A DNA stretch of 64,000 nucleotides from Helopsaltes ochotensis. Taxonomy: Eukaryota; Chordata; Aves; Passeriformes; Locustellidae. A model generated the notes under the pieces. It was not told the origin of the DNA, made no database searches, and saw only the letters and a list, made by a program, of their open reading frames with translations. The DNA lies in assembly GCA_013400155.1 (NCBI GenBank), contig VXBM01000995.1:241964-305963 (forward strand), read 5' to 3'. This document shows, in pieces, positions 49,772 through 60,300 of this stretch. The position numbers and the translations under genes are program-made. How positions within the stretch are numbered: the stretch's first letter is position 1; the number at the start of each line of letters is the position of its first letter.

Positions 49772-52700
49772 AAGGATTAAGATAGTAAGGATTTTAGAAG
49801 AATTAGGGGTGGGAGAAATTTACAGGCAAGTTAAGCTGAGAGCAAAAACATGCCAGATAGAAAAAGGTGAAATAGAGCAGTTGTAAGACAAGAAATACAT
49901 AACCTCACAAAGTAAAGGTATGGTAAGAGAAAAGAAAGAAGAAATGTAACAGAAATTTCAGCTGGAAGTATTTTGTGGTTCCTTCTCTAAAAATTGATTG
50001 AAAACATTACAATGGAAGCATGCCTCCTGGTATGTATAAGAATGTACATAGGTTACAAAAACTTCCATAACCCCAGTTAATGTGTTGAGTCACAAGGTCA
50101 AAAAATACTGAAGTTATGTTTCCCAGAGTAATGTTAATTACATTTTCTCACTTTTATTTATGACAGAGTCTAGAGTTCATAGCATATTAACCATACTAAG
50201 AAAAAAGTATGCATACTTGTGAATGTCTTTGGGGAAGTAGTGCAGTTTAGGGAGTCTTAGATCTTAGTTTTAAACTCCACCTGGCTTTTGAAGACAGATC
50301 TAAGACAGTTGTTGTGTATAGCATATAATTAATTACAGCAGTGGCTTATCTCTGAAATGAAAAAATAGTATTCTAAGCAATTATGGGACTAGAATAAATT
50401 TAAGAAACCATATTGCTTTTGAGTAGAACCTCAGAAAATAGTGAAAAATGGAGGATTTATGTGGGAATGAAGGTTCCCTTAACTTTGCAGAAACAGGTAC
50501 AATAATAAACATAATGAACATTTGAGACAACCAGATCTTCGTAATGTTTTAGTTTTACTGACACATTTCTGATGTAAAGCCTGTTCTGAGAAGAGACTGA
50601 CAAACTGGAAGTTAGCATTATACCAGTGTTGGCTCTGTAAAACTGATTTATAATTCTTGTGCTCTAATAAACTGAGTACCTTGTATATACACACACCGTA
50701 TATTCAAACACACACACCGTATATTTAAGCAAAAGGGTAAGTGATTTTAGTGATTTTAATCTCTAAACTTCTCCCTCCCCCCTTCCTGTTTTCCCCGTTT
50801 TCTCTCTCCTCCTTCTTCATTCCCTCTACCACCCACTCAAAAAAAAAAAACAAAAAAAAACCCAAAGAGTTTAAGGAGGAGGTGAATGTTCAGCCCCTTT
50901 TGAAAATCATGAGATATTTATATTCCCCAGCAAAATTCTGTTTTTCAGATTAGATAACTACAGTACTACCACAGCCCAATCCATTTTAGTTCATATATCC
51001 TTAAGGTTTCTGTGAATAGATTGAAATTATGGTGCTGAAAGAGGTTGGAATAACAATATTTTCTAGCTTAATAGTCTCCCTTTTTCTTTTCAGTTGGCTG
51101 AAATTCACATTGCTGTTAACCACTTTTTAATAAATTCCAAGTTTTGAACACTGTGTATTTCTATACTGTTTCCAGCTGGAAATAAACATACTTACAATGG
51201 TTGAAGATAATTCTACAATTTTTAGTGGGTTTTATGAAGATAATGAAGTGAGAGTTTCTAGAAAAAATACCTCTATGCACTATTTTTTGCAGATTTTTTT
51301 TCTTGTTTGGAAAATAATGTTCTTTCCTTACAAACTATGATTTTCAGTAGACTGCTTGATTATTTTTTCTGTTAAAAACCCCTACCATGGAAACCTTTCA
51401 TTTTTCTCCCTACTTCTATTTCTTCACTGTTGATTATAAGGATGGATCACATAGAAGCATAAATTATATCAGAAGCTATTCAGTGAGTGCAGACCATGGT
51501 CTCTGTACAACAGCTTTTCTTCTGCACTGACTCTTTTTCAAAAGACAGCCACTTCTGTACCCTATTATTCTTTTCATTCTTGTGTTTTGTCGAGCTCTGC
51601 TTTTCTGATCAGGTAAAGGATCCTTTAGCCTACAAATTTCCCTTTAGCCTTCTTCAGGAGAAAAGATCCCATAGTTCTTTCTCCAAGGCTGAAAAAAATG
51701 AGTGAATTGCTTTACATTTAGCTGTTTGGGATACTGGAGGTATACCTTTAGCTTAGTATATAGTTCTATATACTATAGGCATATAGAACCCTTGTGTGAC
51801 AATGTCTAAGAAAGGAAAACAAGAAATTTAAGTGGATTTGTTTGCATAGTTCTCTCTTGCCTCTGTGCTTGTGCTTTTCTGTCTCAATAATTCTGTAAGT
51901 GTAGGAGAGACATGTCTTTTATTTAATAGCAAAAAACATACAATGGCATGGAGGCATTTAAGATGTCTAAAATGTTGTCTTCATGGAAAACAAACTAGGA
52001 TAGAAAGAACTCCCAGACTCTAGACCTTTACAAATTGGGAAGGACCTGAGGGAATAACCAAGGGAATTTGCAAAACAAATGCTATTCTCACTCTACTTTA
52101 TAGATTTTGGGTTGATTTTTTATTCCCAGTGATTACGAGCTATCTCAGGAACCTAGCTGAATTGTTTTTCATTTTCTGCTCTGGAAGGAAGATCTCTAAA
52201 AATTTTTTTCTCACTCTCCCTGTGCCATCTAACAGAAAGGCTAGGGTATATTGTAGAGTGACGCTTTTCATGGCATCTGGTTTATTCTATATTCTCAGGG
52301 GTTTTTTATTAACACTAGCAAAAATACTCCTAAATTTATGTAAATTATTTCTATTTTACTGAAAAAAAAAGTGGTAAAAACACACTTTGTTGAAGGTCAG
52401 TAAATAACTTTGGACTGGGACTAGAATCTAAATACCCAAATGTAGTAATCTCATGTTTTGTGAAACCTTGCTTGTGATGACAAATGTTGTGTTAAGAAAA
52501 ACCAAAGATACTTGAATTGCTGAAAAAGAATATTTTTCTGATTATTCTTGTAGTTCTCCTGAAAATCTTTCTTCTTCTTTATACTGTACATCAGAAAAGG
52601 AAGTTTACAGAAGTGCTTAGATTTGGGAAATGTTCTGGTGGTGAAGCTTTTGGGACTATCCTTCCAAAGTTATTTTAACTGCACCCTGTCATTAAATCCT

Positions 52701-53971
52701 TCATTGCATTGTTAGGCCCATCCCACCAATTTTATGGTGGCATTTGCGGACATGTTTGTTGAACCACCACAGCGAGACCAGCCTCACTTTCGTGGGGACT
52801 GCTGTGACTGCCTGTGTCCTGGTGTAAAGAGAGCAGGGTTCAAGGGTCACTTGTGTAAGTGCTGCCTGACTCCAGATCAAAGTCCTGCTCATTGGGCAGC
52901 TGCATCAGCCTGTACCATGCTTCAGGTAACTGTGAGAGCATGCTCAGAGCTGACTTAACATCTCTGATATGTAGCCAAATTGTGTTGTAAAGAAGTATTT
53001 CTAGCCCTTCCCCTTAGCCATGAGACAAGACTCATTCACAAGGTTATGTGCAGGTGTGTTTGACCTGATATGGGTTTAGCACCTTAGAAGTCATTTCTTC
53101 TTTTACTGAGCTTTCTCCTTATAACCCTTACTGCAATTGCAGACGATGATGAGAAACTTGTAGCACTGCCAACATAAAAGGAAGAATACCCAGATGGTAG
53201 ACCCCCCTGACTTCTCCAAAAAACATATGATAAGGGTAATATCTTGAGGCTTTAAAATTTGTTTTGGTGTCTTTGAGGAGTTGCAGTATATTTTTCATAA
53301 ATTTTCAGCTTCTTTCTTCAATTATAAAGTTTAGAGACTCCATTTTATATATGCTTGATTCTGGTAGCTGCAGGCTCTGAAAAAAAATGAAAGGTTTGTT
53401 ATAATAAATTATTGAAACTGGTGGTCTGCACCTAGGTTTGTTCTCAGTTCAGTATTTTTTCATGAAACTCTGCTGCTGCATGGCTGGGATCTTAAAAGTT
53501 GCAAACAAAACTTCTTGAGCTGCTGAGAGTCAAAATTAAATTAGCAGTCAGTGAAAATGAAGCAATTTTGGAACATTTCTGAAGATACACATACCACACT
53601 TTTCCCGGATATCCTGATTCTTTAGGCTTCATTTAGAGAGGCAACTATGTTGATATTGTATTCTGTCCTGAAAACTACAAGTTATGTTAGGTTTAACTGC
53701 TTCTGGAGAAATTAAAGGAATACCGTAAAAAACCTGCCATACTGAGAAAATCCAGTACTAAGCAGGAAAACTAAGTCAGTATGTCAGCAGAAGTGCACTT
53801 TGAAACTCAGTGCTTATCATTAAACGTAGTAGTTAAATTAAGTTCCCTTGGTCTTATTTTAAACTACTGGCCCTTCCAGAGGGGACCAAGAATTGGGTCT
53901 TCCTGTCTGAATGGTTGTGAATATGTCAGTTTTCCTTCCCTTTCACCACTCTCTGAACTAGTGATACAGCT
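49772..53971. other. Unassigned AT-rich DNA
   Basis: No gene recognised. ACACACACCGTATATT occurs twice with a 21-bp period (50689 and 50710). AGTATATA/TATATACT forms an 8-bp inverted pair near 51757. An A-rich run sits at about 50840-50863. The stretch 52690-52960 is GC-richer and open on both strands (63 and 74 codons). I could not match it to a gene. Confidence 0.5.
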
Positions 53972-54714
53972 TGTCCTGGTTAAAGGCAAATTTGTGAGAG
54001 AACCCCTGAATGGGGTCCCTCTGGCAAGCAAACCTGAAAGGCCCTTCCCCCCAACTGGTCCAGGAAAATAAGAGCTTCCTTGGAGGAAAGTGGAAAAAAC
54101 TATTTATTTAACAAATAAAGTGCCCACAAGCATAAAGAATGAATAATACGAAACAATAAGACCTCTCGATGCTCTGAAGTGAGATGGTAAATTCAGAAAG
54201 TCCTTGATGTGGGTAGCTCAGCTCACTCAGTCCCTCCAGTGCTGTAAAAATGCCATCCTGGGTCCCAGGGCCACATGCATGAGATCCAGATGTCTCTGAG
54301 TTTTTCAGTACAGGACAGGTCTCAGACAAGCACAGTTCAGGAGCTAGAATGCAGAGGAGGTAATGTTGTTTTCAAAACAAGCTCCGCATTTCTTCTTTCT
54401 CACTCTTGGAACTAGTCTCACAGCAATGATTCTCTCTCTCCAGGATCATGCTTCATGAGTTATGAAGACTTCAAGAGCTCATGCTCTTCCAGGTTGCTCC
54501 TCCATGATGATCCTCCCCTTACCAGCTATCGTCTTTTATCTCACTCATCCTTATTGGATATAACTGTTACTCATCAAGGGCAAGGCTGTACTGGTTAATT
54601 AACACAGCTGTTATATATCAGGGATTACTTAGTCTTAAAGGTACAGAGCTTAACATACAGCATGAACAGAAGAGACAACTGGGGATACAAGTATCAAAAA
54701 GTCACCACAGGACA
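53972..54714 (-). mobile_element. Third LTR family (LTR-C), solo LTR with target duplication
   Basis: The plus strand begins TGTCCTGGTTAAAGGCAAAT and ends GTCACCACAGGACA. TGTCCTG and CAGGACA are 7-bp inverted termini. CAGCT flanks both sides (53967-53971 and 54715-54719), or ACAGCT if the last A is shared. The minus strand has TATATAA (54611-54617) and then AATAAA (54103-54108) in the right order for promoter and polyadenylation signal, which sets the strand. At 743 bp, with no adjoining gag, pol or env, it is a solo LTR formed by recombination. The frame at 54108-54329 lies inside it and is not a gene. Confidence 0.85.
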
Positions 54715-56219
54715 CAGCTCAAATGTATTTTCCTTGAAAATATCTCCCTATTATGAACCCCTTTTCTTGCGCAGATTCACTTAGTCTAAAAGATGAACAA
54801 TGGTAGTGATGGTACAAAATTTATCTGGATTCATCTATAGGTTTTATTTGGACAGAGGATGGAAAACAATTGAGAGTCTGTTATTTTAAGAAAAACTTCA
54901 GAGTGCTATCTTGCAAGATTTCTCTCTTACTAATTGTATTGTTATTGAATGCTTTTTAGCACAGAAAAGGATGTTTTGAGGTGGGTGCCTTGAGTTCTGT
55001 AGACCACATTTTGTTCGAAGAAGCAGTTGCAATTTAAGAAGTTCTCCTGAAATTTATCCAAACCTTTCAACTCCTCAAAACTGTTCTCACAGTATTGATA
55101 TTGCAGGCGCTGCTTCTTAGGTTGTTTGTGCATTTTTTCTTCCATTTAAGGTGGCAGCTCAGTCTTTTACACAGCATTTGCTCACATCTGCTCATGATTT
55201 TAGCATAGGAAAAAAAGTAAGCTGTGAAAGCTTGCCAGAATTGTAAGACGTTCTCAATAGTTCTGCCCAAATATTTTTTCTAAACTCTTCTGCCTTTCCT
55301 CCATAATATTCTGGCTATGCCTTTATGATTTGGTGTTTTGCAGCTAGAGGTACTACAGTACAGCAATGTACAAAACTAGATGATTTGAACTACTTTAGTC
55401 ACTGTGAGAGTTCTTGGCTTGTTTCTTCTGTTGTGTACCATATTCCTCTGAGAAAAACTAAGGAATGCTCTGAGATGTTATTAAGCAGGATGAGATGTCA
55501 GAAACTCAGGTTGCTGTTTCCACATAGCCGTGGTGAATATTTTCTGTATATTGAATTATGCTTCATACCTTGATTAAGAAAATGTATATAATAAATATTT
55601 GGAATAGGATAGCAAAATGATGGACAACAACTTCCTTTTTTTAATATCTTTTTTTTCTGATTCCTTCTCTATTGTAGAACAATAGATATTACATTCATAT
55701 CAGCATCTATCAAATCTATCCTTTTCAGTAGAATGCAGTGGGAGAGACTCACATGTGCAGGCTGTATCTGGTGTTAGATGGAGATGACTAATTTTTCTTT
55801 AAACTAGAAGTCACTTACTTATGTGCAAAATCCTTTTCTGCAAAACAAATAAAAAAAAGTTGTAAGTACCCTCTTTTTTAACTTTTCTCTTCCTTCTACC
55901 ATTCTTTGTTTTTCAGTTTACAAAATGTGAGCCAATCAGTCTGTTGGAGTCAGTCTTCATTGACTATGAATGGACAGCAAAAAGGGTAAGATTCCCTAAA
56001 ACCTCAGCTGACATCAGCTTGGCTGCGACTTGCTTGTTTTGAAACTATTTTTTTGTGAGTGTTGCATAAATGGACCTGTGATCCTCCACAGGTATGACAG
56101 CGCTAATGTGATAGAGGAAGGACAGCCTCAATTTTGTTATTTTAGAACTTGGACAAAGTTCTGATTTTAGCTTATTTTGGTAATACTTGAAAATCCTAGA
56201 TATGATTTTGAGGAGAAAA
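54715..56219. other. Unassigned AT-rich DNA
   Basis: Apart from the candidate exon at 55917-55985, nothing is recognised. The minus frames at 54942-55270 lack motifs. Confidence 0.55.
55917..55985 (+). other. Candidate 69-nt internal exon (splice signals only)
   Basis: A strong acceptor precedes it: a branch-like TTTTTAAC, then a long pyrimidine tract ending TTGTTTTTCAG at 55916. GTAAGATT follows at 55986. The 69 bases are open in two frames. The in-phase one reads FTKCEPISLLESVFIDYEWT then AKR, and the length is a multiple of three. I do not recognise the peptide, and no neighbouring exon was found, so a chance pairing of splice-like signals or a non-coding exon remains possible. Confidence 0.3.
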
Positions 56220-56681
56220 TGTCCTGGTTTCAGCCAGGACAGAGTTAATTTTTGGCAGTAGCCATGAGGGGTGGAGCCTTGACCATGTGGGCAAGTCTAG
56301 GTTGTTCCATACAGTCCAACTTACCACCCGGGGCAGGAGTAAATGACTCTTGCAGGGCCACAGCTTTGGGTGAAACGATGTGTGGTGGGCAGAGAGCCTA
56401 TCCACCACAGTTTATTGCTGAGCAGCTGTCAGGTCAGCTGTTGTGGGTATTTTTGCATGTGAATCACTGTGTCTTGTACACTTTTATTAATATTGTTGCT
56501 GCAACAGTTTCCTTTTATCATTGCTGATTCTAGTAAATTGTTCCTTATCTCAACTCTCGATCTTTTCCTTTTATCCCTTTCACAGGATTGGAGGTTGGGA
56601 GGTAGGGGAGCAGGGAATAGTTTGTGGCTTTCTTTTTGGTGGGATTACTTAAATTGGAAATACTATTCCTAAACCATGACA
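56220..56681 (+). mobile_element. Solo LTR (LTR-A)
   Basis: It starts TGTCCTGGTTTCAGCCAGGA then CAGAGTTAATTTTTGGCAG, and ends CCTAAACCATGACA. Termini and opening words match LTR-A at 33952 and, on the minus strand, 9792. The middle differs (CCACCCGGGGCAGGAG, GCAGGGCCACAGC), so it is a diverged subfamily or a related LTR. AAAAT lies on both sides if the first T is counted as shared (56216-56220 and 56682-56686). Length is 462 bp. The frames at 56196-56672 lie inside it and are not genes. Confidence 0.7.
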
Positions 56682-57374
56682 AAAATACAGTTCAGTACCG
56701 CTTCAGAACTGTCATCAAAAGTTTATTAATTTGTTTATTAATCAACTACACAGGTTTCACAATGCTTCTTGTACATAACACAGAAGTAGGAGTGATAGTG
56801 AGCTGGAAGGATTTATGTGGTAACACAAATGAGGAAGTGGAAGGGAAAAACAATTTTAAAAATTCACCTCTGAAAACTGAATTTTCCCAATAGCAGAGTG
56901 CAATCCACATCTTTGCTCTACATTAAATATAGGAAACATATGTGATACCTGTTTGGAATTTTTTATAGACGTCTAAATCCATAATAGCTGATCTTTGGAA
57001 TAAGAATTGTGGTATTTGCTGTTTTCTTCAAGCTTTACCTATACTGACATAAAAGTCTTAGTATTCAGTTTTTTGTGTGAGAAGACTACTTTGTTCTCAG
57101 AGTCAATGCAAGAAGCTTGAAGTGGAAATTTTAAAAAATGTAAATAAACCACCTACTCTGTCTAAAGTTCAATTTGGGTTGGTGGGGTTTTTTTTTCGTT
57201 TTAGGAACTCATAGAACTGAAAATTTGCAAAGGACACAAACCAAAGCAAGACAGTTAAAACCAAGAAAGGGAGGAGTAGCTAGGGTGCTGCTGTTCTGCA
57301 CATTTACATCATCTTATGTTCAATCCTGATTGCATCAACATCTAGGTATGATCCCATCCAGGTTGCACTCTGAA
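56682..57374. other. Unassigned AT-rich DNA
   Basis: Nothing recognised. A T run broken by GG lies at about 57179-57200. Confidence 0.55.
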
Positions 57375-57870
57375 TAAGATGGTGTTACGCGTTAACACAG
57401 TTTAATTTTTAGTTAAAGAAAAATGTAGAATGTTACCCTGTCAAGACCTTAAAGTTGTTTTAATAGGAACAAGCAGATGGGCACCCTATCAGAGGGTGCT
57501 TTAGAAATTGGCATGCTGTTTGACCACTGGGAAATGACTTTGGAAGTACACATACAAAGCTGGGATTGTCCAAGCCCAGCCTCTTCCTTCCTGGGCAGTG
57601 AACAGGTAACATCTAAGCCTGCCGGGCCTGGCACTTTCCCCTCCCCACCCCCTCCTGTGGGGGCAGTGGGGGGAGGCTGAGCCTGGCTGGGCTCCGCCGG
57701 CCTCCCGGGTACCAACAGCTCTCGGGCTCACCAGGTGACATCGTAAGAAACGGGGGGGGCCAGTCTAAGCCCCGCAGCCTCCTGGGCTGTGGGGACCAGG
57801 CCTGGCTGGGCCTCCTGGGGGGCTGCTGCCTGCTCAGGAGTGACTCAGGTCGGCTTCAGCCCTTTCACCC
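57375..57870 (+). repeat. Composite repeat, segment a (left copy)
   Basis: Homologous, in reverse complement, to 58950-59440. The two share an exact 22-base block (57593-57614 against 59201-59222, beginning GGGCAGTGAACAGG). Further shared words on both sides are GTTGTTTTAATAGG, GTGCTTTAGA, GGCCTGGC and CGGGCTCA. It includes a GC-rich core unlike the surrounding DNA. The overlapping frames at 57449-57731 are GC-driven shadows. Family unassigned; an endogenous-retrovirus origin is likely but unproven. Confidence 0.7.
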
Positions 57871-58164
57871 TGTTTTAGTTTAGTTTAATTGGGTGGAAAC
57901 ACTAAAAAATGTGGTGGTTTTACGTTTGCTAATGTTATTTATTAATTTCATGGGATTTGATTAGGAGAAAACAAAAAGCACAACAGGCTAAAACTTGGAA
58001 GTTATATACATAGTTTATTTTCACATACTAAAGAATTAAAATAGAAAGAAAGGAAAAGAAAAAAAAGGAAAAAAAATTTGAAACTTTAAAACTTTTCTTT
58101 TTCTTCACAAACTATTTATTTTCCTTACAAACTAACATAGAAATACAAAACTATGATTTTCAGT

Positions 58165-58838
58165 CAGTTTACTATCTAAACATAATCTTTTATTACTTTA
58201 GGAGAGGAGTCTCTTTTGGTGTTTATGGATCTTACTAACAATAGAAAACAGTTTACTAGTGAGTTTTAATTGCTGCAACAAACAACAGCTAAATAAGAAA
58301 ACCCTGCTTCCGTGACCCCTCCCATTAGCAGAATTCAAGCTGCTTAATGGGCTATAAATCTAAGACTTTTGCATTTAGGGTGTTACTTTTTAAAGATGCA
58401 CAACTCTACAAGAAAGGATTCTTTATCACGAAGGAAGAAAAATACTTTTTCATTTTAGTTCAGTTTAAGTATCTTAATGTCTAACACAAGCACTTTTACT
58501 TAACGAATCTACACAAATTTGCACAACATCTCCTTAAATATATATTTTTCTCATAATTTAAAGGGATACTCAGTCCGCTTTCTATAGCTCATATCTAAAG
58601 AAGTCTAGTCAAAAATGTCTACTTCCTTAATCTTATTTTTTAATAATCTTATTAGTTTCTCTATAGACTTCTCATCTGGCTAAGTTTGCTATGTTTCAAT
58701 TAATATATCATTTTTTTTTTCTCTTGAAGAAAGAGGTTAGAGTTCTGAAAGTTTCATTACTAAGAAATAGTTAAATTTTACCCAGGACCTGTGTTTTCTA
58801 GATGTTTAGTTTATAGTGTTAAGTTTCAAGACCGCGCT
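58165..58838 (+). repeat. Composite repeat, segment b (left copy)
   Basis: Homologous, in reverse complement, to 59592-60300. GAAAACCCTGCTTC at 58297-58310 is exactly matched by 60154-60167. Later words GAAGTCTAGT and TGTCTACTTC and the end GTTAAGTTTCAAG are matched too. A TATA-like GGGCTATAAATC lies at about 58346-58357. The preceding 57909-58164 starts TGTGGTGGTTTTACG, which may be an LTR 3' end read in complement, since the minus strand has AATAAATAACATTAGC just before it. This is not certain. Confidence 0.65.
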
Positions 58839-58949
58839 AGTAAAGAAAGAGCGCGATGAGACGTCCACCCCTGGCGCTGACACAAGACTCAGAACACAAT
58901 CCAGCAAGAGCGACTGTAATTCTCTTCCTTCACACAACAGAAGGCCAAG

Positions 58950-59440
58950 GTGTGTAAAAAAGACTGCTAAAACCAGCCTAAGTCAACCTGAACAAGCAGT
59001 GGCTCCTCAGGAGGCCAGACAGGCCTGGCCCCGAGCCAGGAGGCTGCAGGGCCACCCCCCGCTTCTTTCGATGTCAAGGCTGAGCCCGAGAACTAGCAGG
59101 ACCCAAGAATACAGCCTGAGCCCGGCTGGGACTGAGCCATCTTCCCCCCTGCTCCCACAAAGAAAGAGGGGGGGGGAAGGCACAGCCCGGCCGGGCTGAG
59201 ATGTTACCTGTTCACTGCCCAAGAACAAAAAAGAGAGCTAAAAAGCAAGTTCAGCTTTATATGTACATCTCCAAAAGCACTTCTCAGTAAACAAACCACC
59301 TACCAATATCTAAAGCACAAGATAATAAGTGCCCGTCTGCCTGTCCCTATCAAAACAACACAAAGTCCTGACAGAAAAAAACTCCAAATCTCTCTCTAAT
59401 AAAAACCAAACTATATCAACCCATAACACACCCCCACACC
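58950..59440 (-). repeat. Composite repeat, segment a (right copy, inverted)
   Basis: Reverse-complement partner of 57375-57870, with the same order of shared words. The linker 58839-58949 between it and left segment b carries GCGCTAGTAAAGAAAGAGCGC-like short inverted sequence. The 127-codon frame at 58816-59199 crosses the linker and this segment. It is Arg-, Ser- and Pro-rich with no domain, so I do not call it a gene. Confidence 0.7.
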
Positions 59441-59591
59441 CCGGCCGCCTGCCCTGAGAAGGAGGAAGGCTGCAGCTCGGGCTGCTGCGGCTGGTCCTGG
59501 CCTGGCCAGCCATGCCCAAAACCTGTTTCTGGTTTTGGCTTGGCCCAGGGGTAAATAGCCTCCCATCCCCCTCCCCTACCATTGTCACAGC

Positions 59592-60300
59592 CTTGAAACT
59601 TGACACCATGAACTAACATCCAAAACAGAAGACCTAGGCAAGATTTAACCATTTCCTAGATAGATGAAACCTTCAAAACTCCAACCTTTTCCCTGAGAGA
59701 GAGAAAGGACAGATTAATTTAAATATTGAGCGTCAGCATAATAAAAAGTCTGTAGAAAAACTGATAAAATTATTGGATGAAGAGATAGAAGAAGTAGACA
59801 CAACTAGACTTCTCTATATATAAACCATAGAAACTAAACTAAGTATTCCTTTAAACCATAAAAAGATATGCAATTCAGGGAAGTAATTGTTTAGATTTAT
59901 GTGTGGATTCTGTGGGCAAAAAGTCTTGAGATGACTAAAGGAAGTTAATTTTATAAGATTTTCTGTTTAAACAGAAATTAAGATAAGTAGTCCCCCTCTC
60001 CACGAAAAATTAAGAAGATGTTTCTGTTCCTTGAAACAAGGAATCCTTCGGCTTTAAAGTAGTTCACCTTTAAAAACTACACCTAATCTTGCAGTATTTA
60101 AATTATGGCCCATTAAGGAGCATGAGAAACTACTAAATAGGAAAAAAGTCACAGAAGCAGGGTTTTCCTATCAAGCAGCTGTTTTTGTAACACTTAAAAC
60201 CCACACAAAACCTGTTTTAAGTAGTGTGTAGGATCCATGAAGCATTTAGGAAATTCCTCTCCCAACGAACTAATAAAGAATAATGCTCCATCACTTTACC
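59592..60300 (-). repeat. Composite repeat, segment b (right copy, inverted)
   Basis: Reverse-complement partner of 58165-58838. Similarity starts at CTTGAAACTTGACACC and fades near 60300. The 150-bp GC-rich linker before it (59441-59591) has no partner in the left copy. Confidence 0.65.

Noticed and set aside
58816..59199. 127-codon Arg/Ser/Pro-rich frame
   Set aside because: It crosses a repeat junction. Its frame is not kept in the homologous left copy, and GC-rich sequence explains the lack of stops.
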